Shown here: piece after piece, positions 12,701 to 24,732 of the stretch
Layout: every line of letters starts with the position of its first letter
Numbering within the stretch: the stretch's first letter is position 1
Source of the DNA: Rhyzopertha dominica
Taxonomy: Eukaryota; Arthropoda; Insecta; Coleoptera; Bostrichidae
Assembly (NCBI GenBank): GCA_025024175.1
Contig: QCXZ01000064.1
Location: forward strand, 4,898,001 to 4,962,000
Direction: 5' to 3'
Length of the DNA: 64,000 bases
Translations under genes and position numbers: made by a program
The notes under the pieces: generated by a model
The model's input: the letters and a program-made list of their open reading frames with translations, nothing else
Told to the model about the DNA's origin: nothing
Databases searched by the model: none

Positions 12701-15700
12701 ATATAACGAAGAGAATTACTAAACTGTTATACAACGTCGCTACAAAGTATGGAACCAGCAGAACATCAATTTTTTCAACTCAGCGTGATTCCAAGATATG
12801 GGCGCAAATTGCATTTTTTTTTAATGGCAAGCGGGGTCAAAAAGCACATCATTGAAAAGGATCTTTTCCTGATTACAAAAATGTATCACACTTGTGCAAA
12901 TTATTGCTTTTGAGTTGAGAAAAGTGTATATACATACAATAATTGAGCCTGACAAAGTTACAAGGAACGAAAAAAATGAGACCAATTTTCTTTATCGCTA
13001 AAATGGACAAAAAGCCAGGTATTACTTTCATTTACATTTTTTTTATCATTTACATCACTTTCTGAGGATATTGTGTGTGGACTTGTTCCGTCCAATGTAG
13101 ATTTGTGTCCGACCAATATCTGCAATTAAGGGTGTAGACTACTTTTTTAGGCAACATTGAAATATAGTTGTTTTCAAATATAGGTCGAATCCGGTAATTA
13201 AGCATAATAGGAAGAAGTCGAGAAAAATTGTAGAAAAAATCTAACTTGCGTAGTAAAGTATGTAGAACGCAATAAAGTCACAAAAAAGCGATTGTGATTT
13301 CAGCAATAACTAGAGAACCGTTCGTCCCACGGTCCCCAAATTTTGAAGGCTCATTCTGACACAGCTTATCTTCTAAATCCTTAAACCCTTTTTTAACAAC
13401 ATGTTATTATCTTCAAGTAATATGATTTTTTTATTTTAGTAATATATTCATTGCAGTGTTTCTAGTAGCAAATTGTTTTAGCTTGGTTTTTCAATGACAC
13501 GTTAAAAAGATAATGTTGTGTAGGTTTGATAGAAACTTTGAAAATAAAAAAAAATCCTAAAACTAATGGAGTTATTGCTGAAATAGTAAAAATTTTCCTT
13601 AAAATCTCCGCCCCATAATTGTATACGCCTACTTTCTTTTGTCTGAAGACAACTGTTTTATTACACTTTCGAGTACTTGCACATATTGGCCCAGCTTAAG
13701 GTGCACCATCTTTAAGATGGGCGCAATGGACACCCGTACTTAGCCAGGTCTACCGAACGCTTATTCCTTTGATTTAGTTCTACGAGGAAAAGAAACCGAT
13801 TTTAGTGTTTTATTTTCTGTGAGCGAAGTGAAGAGATTTACTAAAAAGATGCCAAAATCCAGAGTGTGCCCTTCGAGGAGGAAGAAATTAGGTTATAAGT
13901 CTGCTAATTTGAGAAGATTTTTATTTACTTCATCCTGTTATGTGATTTCTAAATGTTTTTCATTTTTCAAGAGTTGTCGTGTTTTATAATAATAAAAAAA
14001 ACACTTGGTTTTATCCTACTTCCAAANTTTATTTTGACAAAGCCAAATTGGAAGTAGGATAAAAACAGGTGTTTTATTATATTATTTAATAACTTCCAAA
14101 AAACTCTACTATTCATTATTGTTGTGTTTTATTAAGCTTTCATAATTAGAATAAAAACTGCGTTATGCGATTACAGGTCATGGAATTAATTAATCTATTA
14201 AAACTTTATGAATACCATTGCATGTCTTACATTATTAAACAACACATAGATGAACGTCAGCATGGTTTTTTTCCGTGGAAGGTCGACAGTAACTAATCTC
14301 GTTACTTTTGTTCAACATTTGTCAGAAAGCATGGATAAAAGAGCTCAAGTGGATGCCGTGTATACCGACTTTTCCAAAGCGTTCGATAAAGTTCACTATG
14401 CCTCCCTTCTTATTAAATTGGAGAATTTCGGTGTGCATGGTAATCTGCTAAGGTGGCTAATCGTACTTATGTAATAGGAATAGGAGCCAAGTTGTAACAA
14501 TAAAAAACTCAATATCGTCTTCAGTACCTGTAACATCCGGTGTACCGCAGGGCTCTCATCTAGGTCCTCTGCTATTTCTTATTTTTATTAATGATATTGG
14601 TAATTTTATTCAACACTCAAATTATCTACTGTACGCGGACGATATGAAAATTTATAGAGAAATAACTAACTTACATGATGCACTGCTTTTGCAAATTGAT
14701 TTAAATAACTTATACTGTACCAGAAATTATTTATATCTATTCACGTTACCATTGAGGCAAAAAGTCGCTTTATCAGAAAACACAATCCAATTTAAAATGT
14801 CTCTATCTTCATCTATCATGTTATCATACGATCGAAATCTTCTTCGCTCAGTTCCTGTAATAAGTGAATTCTGTATGGATGAAACTTCTCTTTTTTTCAA
14901 AATTTTCTGAACAGATCTTCTGCTAATACCTATAGTGAGTGAGAGCACGCTGTTGTACGGAACACTTGGGATCCTCTTGCACATCTAAAAGGACATTCAA
15001 GTTATTTTCCTCACTCGTAGCAACCTTTGGTCGTCCTGGTTTTTGACGATTGTTAACACCGCCGGTTTCGTCAAAACGTAGCAATGTTTTAATAACTGTT
15101 TTTCTGGCAATTGGTTCACTATCTTCATGAATTGCATTGTAGAGGAAAACTACTTTCGAATAACTTCGCCTCTATCTCCATAACCAGTCATCATCAAAAT
15201 TTCCATGCGACCCTGTTCAGTTAACTGTGGCATTGCGATTGCAAATAACAAAGTGAATGAAAATTATCACCAATCACGATGTGTTCTTACTTAGCGATAA
15301 CAAATATGGTTTTTATCCCGAAGGTTTTTGCAAGATCTAAGTTTGTTATCACACTTTTCTTAACTCAGAAACAATAAATTGTACAAGTGTGATACATTTT
15401 TGAAATCAGGAAATAATATCCTTTTCAATGATGTGTCTGTTGACCCCCTCCTCATTAAAAAGAAATGCAACTTGCGCCCATATCTCAGAAACAAAAGCTG
15501 ACACGGAGTTGAAAAATTCCAGAAACTGCATTTTAGTTAGGCATAGGCCCATGCGCAATTTCAGAAAAATAGGTCGAACAGAATCTGAAATATCCCACTT
15601 TGTAGCGACCCTGTATATTGCTTACAGCAGCCGTCATAGTAGCTAATTCGTCTATAATTTGCTCCGTACTGCAAGATTCTTTCAACAGGGTCTCAATCAT

Positions 15701-18700
15701 GGCTGGAAAACGAAATATATTTTATGATTATTGAAAATAACACACTGGGTTTAATACTTACTACTGTTGTCTTGATCGAATTGTTCCTCATTAAACAGCG
15801 GTTTGCGATTCTCTATCACCTGTATTTTAAAAATACATTTCGTTTGGAAATAAAATAGAAAAATCGTGTTACCTGCCAGATGAATGCCCTAAATTTAGAC
15901 AGCAAAACTTTAAACTCTTTTCCCCAGGGTGTCAGAAATTCGAATAGAAATTCAATTCTAAGTATAGGGTAAATCATTCGCATGCCGGCTAATTCACCAA
16001 TCCTAGAAGTCATTTTTCTTGTACTTCATGAATAACTTTTGCTTTAAAATACTCACCTTGCTACCCAAGTACCAAGTTCATTAACAACTTCTTCGTTGGT
16101 TACTGTAATTGGTCCTATAAGCGTGTCTGTTTAAATGAAAGGTTAGAAATTAACTTAATTAAACCTTAATAGTTTACTTTTTTTATTGATTTCTAATCAA
16201 AAGCATAAAAATAAAGTTTTATGCTCTTAGCTTCAAAAATCATGGACTTCCATACAAACTTTCAACCCTCGTTTTAACTCTTTAGTATGTATGGAGAGAT
16301 TTTCCATGTTTTCATCAATTATTGGGTTATGGCAGCAATACGATTAAAATATATATGTATATTAAAGTATTTAGTANAATTAACGATCGTTAAGATTATT
16401 TTTTAATGTTTTAACGGGGATGCCGACCTTTATTTAAATTTAAGAATACTTTAAGACTTTATTTGGCACCTTCTTCAGGGTTGCTACAAATAATATAATT
16501 ACAATATAATATGGGTCGTTTTATAAAATTACTTACAATATTTGAGACATCGACTTCAAAATGACAAGTTATTCAATTTGTTTTCCTCTAATAAAAAATT
16601 TTCAATGAAAAAAACGAAACAGCCTGGTTTAGTATATATCATCTTTTTTATCAAAGAACCATTATTCATACAATTTCTATAATTTAGAATTTAAATATTA
16701 CTATACCAAAATTATAAAATTTGATTCACTTCTTATAATTTAGTAAATAAGTATAAATTACACTCAAATTTTGTATATCCGTTTTTTTTTGTTAATACTG
16801 TTATTACATCTGTTAATATTTATCATTCCCAATATTAATATTTTGCCTAAATTATGTTCTTTTGCTGCTATAATTATATTTTCAAAATCAATTTCGTGTT
16901 GAGAATTACCCAAAACGTGGCCGGAAAGAGCACACCTATCACGTTTTAAACGGATACCACTTTTATGTAAACGCAGCCTATTTTTTAATTGCTGGCAGGT
17001 TTGACCTATGTAAGAGTCTTAGCAAGATGTACAATTAATTTTGTAAATCACATCAGTATAATTTAGTAATGGTGTTTTATCTTTTAATTTTGTATTCGGC
17101 GAACTTACTAACTTCGTACTCTTTTTAGCAATATTTATGTTATAATCTTTTAATAAGTTTATTAACTTTTCTGTCAGATTATTATAATATGTTACCATAC
17201 TGCAAATTTTTTTGGTTCACTATTTCCTTGTAAGTTATTTGTTACGTTCATTTCCTCACTTTGCAATCTCGAATTGTTACTACAGACGTAAGTCTGCATT
17301 AATTAATTTCTCCGCCTCGCCAACATTTTGTTTTTTAAAACTATACCACATCTGTGTATCATCTGCATAATGGTGTACTTTGCAGTTAGACAGTTAGCAG
17401 CGAACCCTGAGGAACACCCTGATCCTCCCTAATTGATTGCGATGCTGAGTCGCCAAGAAACACATTCCGGGTGCGGTTACTCAAAAAACTGCGAATCATC
17501 TCGACGGAATCCAGGCTTAAGCCAAAGTATTTTAGTTTGCTACACAGAATATCATGCCTCAAAGTGTCAAACGCTTTAATGTAATCCAACAAGATCAAAC
17601 ATGTGCAATCACCATCATCTAGTTCATTTGTAATGTGGATCAGTGCGGTAGATGAACTATGATTGGGTCTAAAACCCGATTGGCAGGCAGGGACAATATT
17701 GTTACTAAAAACATGGTCGGCTAACTGTTCCTTAAGAATACGTTCTAAAACTTTTGAAAGCGTTGGTAAGATGCTTATTGGCCTAAGCTGGGACAGCTGG
17801 GTGGGATCGCTGCTTTGGGCAGAGGAATAACCTTGGCTTGTTTCCAGCAGGCTGGAAATTGTGAATACAAAATACAAGAATTGACTATATACGTTATGTG
17901 ATTCAGTAACGGTCCACTTACTAATTTTATCATATTAATTGAAATTCCAGTTACTAGTTACTAGTTTTCTTGGGTATGCATTTTTTATAAGTAATGATTA
18001 TAAAATTTTTAAATTTTTGTACCTAAAGTATTCATGATATAGTGTTTCTATTCTATTTTTCATTTGAACTATAAAATTTATTTTAACTTTGTTTGAATGG
18101 TTTGACTCTTAATGCGAGTATCTGCCTGTTGATGTAGGTTTTCTATACCAATCTAATTTTATAGTGTTGTTTTTGTCTCTATAAACTCTTGTATCTAAAA
18201 AAGGAACCGATCTATCACTTTCTTTCCCTATAGTAATCTTAATGTTTGTATCATAATCATTAAACACTTGCATTATCTCTTCAATACCATCAGATGGAAT
18301 AATTAGTATTAAATAGTCGACAACTTTTTTAATGTAATTTATATTAAAAATATAGTCAGATCAAATTTTTAATTTATGCGATAAAAGCTTTTAAAATACG
18401 TTTCCTCTTGTAAATCTCATACTCCAAACTTGAAAAATAAGTAACGATCATATATGTATTACCGTATGCCACAGACAAAGAGCTTCTGCTAAAGGTGTGC
18501 CAGAGATCAACATCTGGGCTGCGTTGATTGGACAGCGTTTCAACCAGCTTTTCGGCATGTTTTTGAAATGTCGCTACATGCTGTTCTAAACGGTGGCTAC
18601 GAAATAATTTATTTAGAGTCTTGCGCTGTACCTTCCACAAATCGTCTAGGAATGAAAAAGAAATCAAAATAACTAAAATGTTTTGATTTAAAGTGAACAT

Positions 18701-21700
18701 GAATTATTGTAAGTCGTTGTTTCACTTACTATCCGCTGTCAACAGGCCATTTCCAGAAAAGCGCTTCACATCGTGAATTGTGTAACCATCCTTTTTTGTC
18801 TTACTGACTCGACTGAGTACCGTTCTGACATCTGTTGGATCACTTATTATAAGTGCAGCTGTATTTCCAACCCATCCTAGGATGTATGGACCATACGGTT
18901 GGCAAAACTTCCAGAAGCTTTCCAAATAATCTACGAATGGTATGAATTAGTTGTCAATATGAACATGAAACATGAAAAACTATCTTTAATAATTTTTGAA
19001 TATAAACCCTTACATAATTTAATTTTGCACATCATAAAGCATTTATTGTTTTAAAAAACGTGCCATCCTATCGGTTTGTTGGCAAGTTATATAGCAGCTT
19101 GCTATTGCACTTATAATAATCTCAAAAATTACTTAGACTTAAAATGGACGCATTGCATAGACAATGTATTACTAAATTTGAACCTATTCCTCAATCGAAT
19201 AATAGTTTTTGGAAATTAAATAGTGTTCAAGCTTTCCAATTAAAACATGGGGAGAGAAAGATCGCTGTCTCTTGAAAACACTGGCAAAAAGTTATTAGTC
19301 TGTCGATTACACCTGTAATCTTTGCCAAAGACGAAGAACCTCAAAATTCGCCTGACACAAGTTCAAACAAAATTTTGTTTGAATAAAACAAATAAAATTT
19401 TGTTTGCACAAAACAAAAAAAAATTTGTTTGAACTTGTGTCAGGCGAATTTTGAGGTTCTTCGTCTTTGGCAAAGATTACAGGTGTAATCGAAACGTCAA
19501 ACTAATATCTTTTTGTCAGTGTTTTCAAAAGACAGCGATCTTTCCGAGAAAATATTATAGTATATTATGGAAGCTGAAAGCATTTACCCTCGTATGGGAA
19601 AGGAATTTGCTAAAATAAGGTGGAAGGACGTTAAAAATTTAATCGCATGGTTCCATGTCTGGCTTTTGTTAACCTTAGGTTATTAGAGAAATATAATTTC
19701 CTTTTGTACAATAATTCTGATTTGAAACCAGAAGAAAATATTCATCGCTGTGCTTGGAAAAGTGCTAGAGACATTTGATGATATATATACTAGGAAGTGT
19801 TAGAATGTCCAAAGCCTTGAAGTAAGTTCTATAGTCGACCCTAAAATGCAGCCCTGCTAAAATTCTAATAGCACGTCGTCGTTGCAAGAGGAAAAGTATT
19901 TCTGTAGATCCTTTGTGACACAAAAGTACTACACAGTAGACGGGAATGAAAGTTAGAAATAGGCCGTCTTTAGAACATTTTGTGGTACACATTTTTAAAA
20001 ATTGTATAGTAAGTAGTTAAGTTAGTTAATGCTATTAAATTATTTTTAAATAGTTTTTATGACTTTAGATGGAAAATAATTTTTTAAATTTTGGGCTATA
20101 TTTATTAAAAGAAGTATTTAATTCTTCAGGAGTCGATTGAAGAATAGATTTTCTGCTTACATCTATTGTTGTTAATTAATTCCCACATATCTCTGACAAA
20201 TTTTTTATTTTTCCGTAAATATATAACATTTGCTTTGATTGTTTCTTCATGAATAGCTTTTCCTATATTTAGATCTAACATTATATTTTATTATTTCCAC
20301 TCAAGTTATGGGCTTCTGTTGTCAATTTCAGTTTCATGAAATTTTCTAAATTCATCGTCAAATCATTATAGTTTTATAGTAAGTTTTAAACCTGTTTTGA
20401 GATTAGATATTAAAGTTATGTATAATGTTATTCATGAGCATTGTAAATTTATTACTTGCATCTATGTCACATTCAGTGAATTCCCAGTGAGCTCGTTCTA
20501 GTAATTTAAAGAATTATGGGTGTGATCGCTTTGTGTTCCTCTACGATTTCTTTTATATTATCTATTTCTACTTACGCATGTTACACTTTATATTAGTAAA
20601 TACACTGTCAGTTGCATAATTTCCTCTAGTGGGGAATAATAATAATTTACTTTGCAAATTCAAAGTTAAACAGAAGATAGCAAGTTAAATAATAACCAAC
20701 ATTCAATTCACTTAAGCCTCAACGTATCCACCTTATCTTTCTAAATGTTTAATAGTTTTTTTATCACATTCGATTTATCATATTTGGAGTAATTTCCTGA
20801 CATATACTTCTGAAATGATCCTATAAAAATGATAAATATTTTCATTGAATAAACAGCGGTTTGTAAGCTTGATATTTATTTCTTCTTGAAATATTTGCCA
20901 GTGTACCTCTACTTACGATATATTCTATCAAAGAAACTGTTTGTCGTAATTACATCTTTGGATGTTCTACGTTCTACCACAAATTGCAACACTTTTAATT
21001 CCATTCTATAACCTGCAACGCACTTCCGACGGTTTTTTAATTAATATTATTATGAACATTTTCAGAAGTTTTAAATTTATTTACAATTGTCGTGAATTGT
21101 GCATATTAAGTACCTATTTCTATCCTGACGTCTATAGCTTGTCGATGAGTTTTATAATGACCTTAAAACTATTTCAGTTTTCTCTTCAGAAGTTAATTTT
21201 ATCAATATACTGGTCCAGAATATGAATATAAAAACTTCGGCTTGGATTAGAGACAAAAGCAAACCCATTGCGTGTATAATATGCCATTAAACTTTGATCT
21301 ATGTAAATTTTCACCATATTTAATAGTTCAGTCTTTTCTGCGTTTGATAGAAGGCGGCTATCTATTTTATTTTTGAGAATTGCTAAAGGCTCATTTAGGG
21401 GGATAGAAGTAAAGAATTAAGCACATCAAAGGGCACAAAGATACTAATTTGGTATCGGTGATTCGTTTACATTGTTCGCGAAACTTACTTTTACATTTGT
21501 TCTTAGTTCAAAATCCAATGCGATGAAATCAAATCAGGTTGAGTAATGAAAGCTATAGATGCCATCTAAAACAAAACAGAAATGTTGTATTTACCTGACT
21601 TGCTTATGTATCTCCACAAAGTAAGCGAACCGACAAAAGGCAAAGAAAACGGGCCTGGTATATCTCTTAGCATCTCCATTGCACGGGCGCGCTGTTTATA

Positions 21701-21769
21701 AACAGGAATTGTCCACGAAGTCACCATAGTAATAACAAGTAGAGCAATAATCAAAAACAAAAGGTACAT
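9773..21769 (-). CDS. Cytochrome P450, CYP4 clan, gene 2 (11 exons, 499 aa)
   Basis: Paralogue of the gene at 1610-7411 with the same exon pattern. Exons: 21595-21769, 18730-18930, 18463-18645, 16057-16126, 15873-16002, 15762-15819, 15626-15702, 12619-12687, 10251-10416, 10019-10198, 9773-9963. They sum to 1500 bp with an open frame ending in TGA. I chose the Met directly before the hydrophobic anchor; an in-frame Met 13 codons upstream (21808) is possible. Motifs: PGPF hinge, WKVQR in helix C, AASSDTS in the I helix, ETMR in helix K, FKPERF, and FGGGPRVCIG at the heme. The last exon is two codons longer than in gene 1. Introns hold a foldback repeat, LINE scraps, a Penelope element with a nested LINE, an interrupted mariner and a second LINE, which stretch it to 12 kb without damaging any exon. 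AATAAA lies about 30 bp past the stop on the coding strand. Confidence 0.93.
10497..12050 (-). mobile_element. Non-LTR retrotransposon, 3' part, intron 8 of P450 gene 2
   Basis: The minus strand carries decayed C-terminal reverse transcriptase text: IYKSVHIMTYGIKSDANNKT and then a KETENRRTELLEGKTI-like stretch, resembling the conserved Y(K/R)TVIRPxLTYASExR(A)DT block after the RT domain. It ends with HRRSRPSGLSRSDRNAYGTL near 10560-10650. The 3' end (about 10497) is shared with the copy at 27262-27900, which fixes that boundary. Contains N runs near 11335 and 11380. Confidence 0.7.
12220..12600 (-). mobile_element. Tc1/mariner transposase C-terminal scrap
   Basis: Minus-strand frame contains GRSGAIECP, then FPDLTPPDFF, the block carrying the third catalytic acid of Tc1/mariner transposases (usually SPDLTPLDFF). 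It is followed by a decayed tail. No terminal repeats seen. Located between exons 8 and 9 of P450 gene 2. Confidence 0.7.
13127..14220. other. Insert within mariner, largely unassigned
   Basis: Non-coding, AT-rich. Contains an inverted repeat of about 25 bp arms at 14015-14078 (TTTATCCTACTTCCAA and its complement around an N). No recognisable ORF; likely nonautonomous element debris. Confidence 0.4.
14221..14737 (+). mobile_element. Jockey/CR1-type LINE reverse transcriptase fragment
   Basis: Plus-strand frames read GRSTVTNLVTF, then VDAVYTDFSKAFDKV (palm motif A), a one-base frameshift, SGVPQGSHLGPLLFLIFIND (motif B) and YADDMKIYRE (catalytic YADD). It ends abruptly after TRNYLYL where the mariner sequence resumes, so the 3' end of the LINE is missing. 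Confidence 0.85.
16800..18370 (-). mobile_element. Penelope-like retroelement, intron 3 of P450 gene 2
   Basis: On the minus strand the C-terminal RT region reads VPFLDTRVYRDKNNTIKLDW and YRKPTSTGRY (about 18110-18230), a Penelope hallmark. After a nested LINE, the GIY-YIG endonuclease region follows: YTDVIYKINC, then a degenerate SYIGQTCQQLKNRLRLH and KRDRCALSGH (about 16900-17080). Several frameshifts and a stop in the endonuclease. Inactive. Confidence 0.85.
17275..17955 (-). mobile_element. LINE fragment nested in the Penelope element
   Basis: The ORF at 17386-17877 holds RPISILPTLSKVLERILKEQ, a GFRPNHSSSTAL block, LLDYIKAFDTLRH (motif A, with the usual catalytic Asp positions) and QGVPQGS (motif B). 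A second frame gives HHYADDTQMWY (catalytic motif) down to about 17280. Penelope text stands on both sides, so the LINE arrived later. Confidence 0.85.
19256..19544. repeat. Foldback element with two long near-perfect arms
   Basis: Arms of about 135 bp mirror each other around about 19390-19405; each arm starts with GAAAGATCGCTGTCT. The outer flank at 19560-19600 (GCTGAAAGC...CCCTCGTATG) is also family sequence. Half copies occur at about 23230-23410 and 40090-40262. Non-coding. Arms contain a GATTAC/GTAATC hairpin followed by GAAACGTC. In intron 1 of P450 gene 2. Confidence 0.9.
19765..19992 (-). mobile_element. LINE ORF2 C-terminal scrap
   Basis: Minus-strand frame reads RRRAIRILAGLHFR and then YFKALDILTLPSIYI, the conserved region after the RT domain of jockey/CR1-type elements. 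No catalytic motif left. Confidence 0.75.
19993..21594. other. Intron 1 of P450 gene 2, unassigned part
   Basis: AT-rich. No exon with splice signals seen. A minus-strand stretch near 20160-20270 reads like eroded retroelement coding sequence but is too degraded to name. Confidence 0.35.
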
Positions 21770-22475
21770 GGTTGATGTGTGTCTCAATATAGAGTATGTA
21801 GTATACAAGTGACTTATTAACTATGGAAGTAGAAGATTACTGAATCTGTATGAGTGCTTATCTGGATACATATATACCGAAGATATTATAAAAAGTTTGT
21901 TGACATAACGTAGGAAATATACCTTGTATCGACCATCTCAGGGCAAAAATTTTATGGAAACAGCAGGAAACATAAAATTAGGAACGCTCTGTTGTTAAAA
22001 CTAAATTCTTCCGTTCTAGACAATAAAAGTGGTATGGTTGTTGCCACTAGAAGTGTTTGTTGAAACACTTTTTGTTAGGGACAGTGGCTTATGTTGACAA
22101 ATTTAATTAGTTGCTTTATTTTAACTATAAGTGTTCTCCGGAGTTTTGGAAAAAAACAGGTATACTGCACAAAACATTTCCATGGAAGAAAAAAATGCCC
22201 AACGGCCTGTTTGTCTAAACTTGATTGTTATACCTGTTTTTGCAGTATGATTATGATCTTTGCGCAAAACCTGCTGTATTTTTATTTGAGTCGATCGGCC
22301 TGCATATGTAAGTGTATCATCTTTTTTTTATACTAGAACCAATGAAGTCGCCTCTGATTATCACTGCCAACTTAATCTATCAATGACAAACTCTGCTGAA
22401 AGTAAGATTTCAAACGAGTCATAGAATGCCGTCTAAAGTGGAAGAATTCACGAAAAAAAACCGCTGCAAATTGAA
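21770..22475. other. 5' flank of P450 gene 2
   Basis: Upstream region of P450 gene 2. A TATATA stretch near 21868 lies about 100 bp before the start codon on the coding strand and could be a core promoter. No other feature. Confidence 0.35.
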
Positions 22476-23229
22476 TCAATACTTTCACATCCAATTGTCA
22501 AAATGACATTTACGTTTTTATTTCTTATACTGTACGATTAGTAATCAGATTTTAAGCATTTTGTCTCTCAACACATTTTTTCTAAGACAAAGTCTTCGTG
22601 ATATTAGCAAAAATATATAAATTTTAAAATCGGGTTTTTTCAAATTACTCGAAAATTATTAACTTAACAAAAAAATTACAAGAGTGCTTTCTGATCAGAA
22701 GTTTTATTTTCTATATAATACCAAAATTTAAAAAAATCGTACGAACAGAGACCAAAATAGGTTTTTTGGAAATATTTCAAAAATGTCAAAATTTTGAATA
22801 AATTTTCTAAAACACTTTTTGTGATAAATTTTATTTCTTATCTGATGGCATTTTCATTTTTTTGAATATATTAAATATATTTGGAGATATTTAGGAAAAA
22901 CCGTTTTCTTTAAGTGACGCTTTCTTGCTAATATCTTGTAAACAGTTTGCTGCACCGAAAATTTATAAGTACGAATAATACTCGCAGTTATACTACTAAT
23001 CACATACTAAAACGAAAAAAATATAAAAAAATAAAAATTTGCAAAAAGGGTAGTTACCCCTCAATTTCGCCCCCTTCCCGATACCCTACTTACCCCACAA
23101 ACAATAGGTCGCTTTGGGTGGTTGAGATTTATACGTTTGCCAAATTTCAAGTTCATATTAAGTCTTTCGAAAGTTATCGTGTATACAAACAAAACCACAG
23201 ACACAGACACACAGACAAGAATTTTGTTT

Positions 23230-23410
23230 ATACGAGGGTGAATGCTTTCAGCGTCCATAAATTTCAAAATTTTGTTTGAACTTGTGTCAGGCAAATTTTG
23301 AGGTTCTTCGTCTCTGACAAAGATTACAGGTGTAATCGAAACGTCAGACTATTAACTTTTTGTCAGTGTTTTCAAGTGACAGCGATCTATCCGACAAAAT
23401 ATTCTTATAA
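23230..23410 (+). repeat. Half copy of the foldback family
   Basis: Outer end CGAGGGTGAATGCTTTCAGC, then TTTGAACTTGTGTCAGGC, then the arm ending CAGCGATCT. The unoccupied copy at 62409-63270 runs straight across this site, showing that this is an insertion; AAGAA appears on both sides as a possible target duplication. Confidence 0.8.
23314..23345 (+). ncRNA. Hammerhead-ribozyme-like motif in foldback repeat
   Basis: CTGACAA (23314-23320) differs by one base from the hammerhead CUGANGA box. It is followed by a perfect GATTAC/GTAATC stem (23322-23337), GAAA (23338-23341) and then C-GUC (23343-23345). Order and spacing match the minimal hammerheads known from Penelope-like elements. The G-to-A change in the core should reduce or abolish cleavage. 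Confidence 0.4.
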
Positions 23411-23544
23411 GAATTTTTTTTGCTCAAATTTTGGTTTTTTGCGTTTTCGACCATTTTAAAGCGAATGAACAAATAAAAATTTTTGAAAATTTTTTTTGCG
23501 ATACAATACTTTCCATCCGTTGGATGTGGAAGTAAAAGCATCTA

Positions 23545-24414
23545 AAGGACGCCTGCATATTGTAATAATTTTGTATTACTTATCTCAAAGTATAATAAAC
23601 GAGTTTTGAAATCTTTTATTATTTATTATAGATCTAACAAAAACGACTCGGTATCGTTTTGAAACTGCCAGACTGAATATGTTCATTCACTATATGATAC
23701 GAAGATACGATACCTGTTTAAAATTATAGTAATCAAAAAGCACTAATTGTTGAGCCAGTACATTTATATCATCAGTAGTTACTATAAATAAAGGATTTAA
23801 GCATCGACTGGCATTAAAAAAGTAAGTAAATTGCAAACTTATTGTACACCATAACATTCACAAATCATTTATATTGATATCAATTAGCGAATTCGGAAGA
23901 AATAGCAAACCTAATGATCTAAAACATACTACTGCATGCACCCATAACTCTTCGTTCAAAACCAAATTAAAATACAATAAATGAGACAAAAGCGAGTTGT
24001 GGATTGCAATTTCCACCCTCATCCCTCTAGATTTGTCACTGATTTTGGCATCAAAATACTCAAAACATAAAAATTATAATAATTGTATCTTCTACGTATA
24101 CGCCAAAAATAATTTACTAATGTAATATTTTATATACTTACAGCAAAGTCGTAGAAAAAATTGAATTTCTTTCTCAAGAAAAAATACGTTTTTTTGTTAA
24201 TGCTCCTCTTAGATAACTGTTCACTCACAAAAAAAATCAGCATTTTGATCTATTATTGCATAATGCGCGTATTATTTTTTATTCGTAAATGTCATAAAGA
24301 CGTCATACCAATCTAATATGTTAAATACTTATAATGGGTGCTCAAAGATAATAAAATTGCGATAAATAAATTAGGCAGTATGTGTTTATAGCCTGTACAC
24401 CTAGCCTATAAGTG
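23545..24414. other. Intergenic, nothing recognised
   Basis: AT-rich spacer between P450 genes 2 and 3 with no exon or known repeat that I can support. Confidence 0.4.
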
Positions 24415-24580
24415 CACTTAAAACCATTAGACGGTCAAAGTGTTAAACTGTACACTGGCTTAACGTCATCTACAGGTTTATTAAAATAAATAAATAAAAT
24501 AAAAGGTATATCAGGAGACACCCATACCTCTGTCTACCTTATAATTTTATATTACAAATGTGCCATTTTCGATGAATAGA
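24415..24580. repeat. Dispersed repeat, related to 40964-41155
   Basis: GCACTTAAAACCATTAGACGG at its start and TATTACAAATGTGCCATT near its end recur with about 20% divergence at 40964-41155. Non-coding, family unknown. Confidence 0.55.
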
Positions 24581-24732
24581 CCTCTTTATTTTAATTGGCC
24601 ACTTAATGTAATTTTTGTTAATGACGACAAGATAAACGACCAAAGGATTTCCTTTTAACACGAAACTTGATTTCAATTTTGTAGTTGTAGGATACTCTTG
24701 TAAATGATAGGCAATTACCAGTGGTTTAGTAT

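Larger units (their letters stand above)
12732..15613 (-). mobile_element. Mariner-like element split by a 1.6-kb insertion
   Basis: The left terminal repeat (GTCGCTACAAAGTATGG from 12736) and the right one (ending GCGACCCTG at 15613, followed by TATA) belong to the same family as the copy at 44801. The left part stops inside the coding region at about 13126 (CTGCAATTA) and the right part resumes at about 14737 (TCTATTCAC), matching the uninterrupted copy exactly at that point. The right part encodes antisense pieces of the DNA-binding half. Inactive. In intron 7 of P450 gene 2. Confidence 0.85.
22476..23536. mobile_element. TIR element, family shared with 62409-63270
   Basis: The right end reads TTGGATGTGGAAGTA, and the left end carries its complement TACTTTCACATCCAA. 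The interior matches the inverted copy near the right edge of the window over about 850 bp, including ACCGTTTTC, a CACAGACAC microsatellite and a long run reading KRKK...KIKICK in translation. A half-foldback repeat is inserted at about 23230-23410. The ORF at 22947-23279 is open in both copies but has no recognisable domain, so I do not call a gene. Confidence 0.75.

Noticed and set aside
18374..18700. 108-codon minus ORF as a gene by itself
   Set aside because: It is exon 3 of P450 gene 2 with read-through into both introns; splice signals and paralogous exon length define 18463-18645.
22947..23279. 110-codon ORF with a counterpart at 62359-62805, suggesting a conserved gene
   Set aside because: Both lie in copies of one repeat family. 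The frame contains a microsatellite and no recognisable domain, and similarity covers the whole repeat rather than only the ORF.
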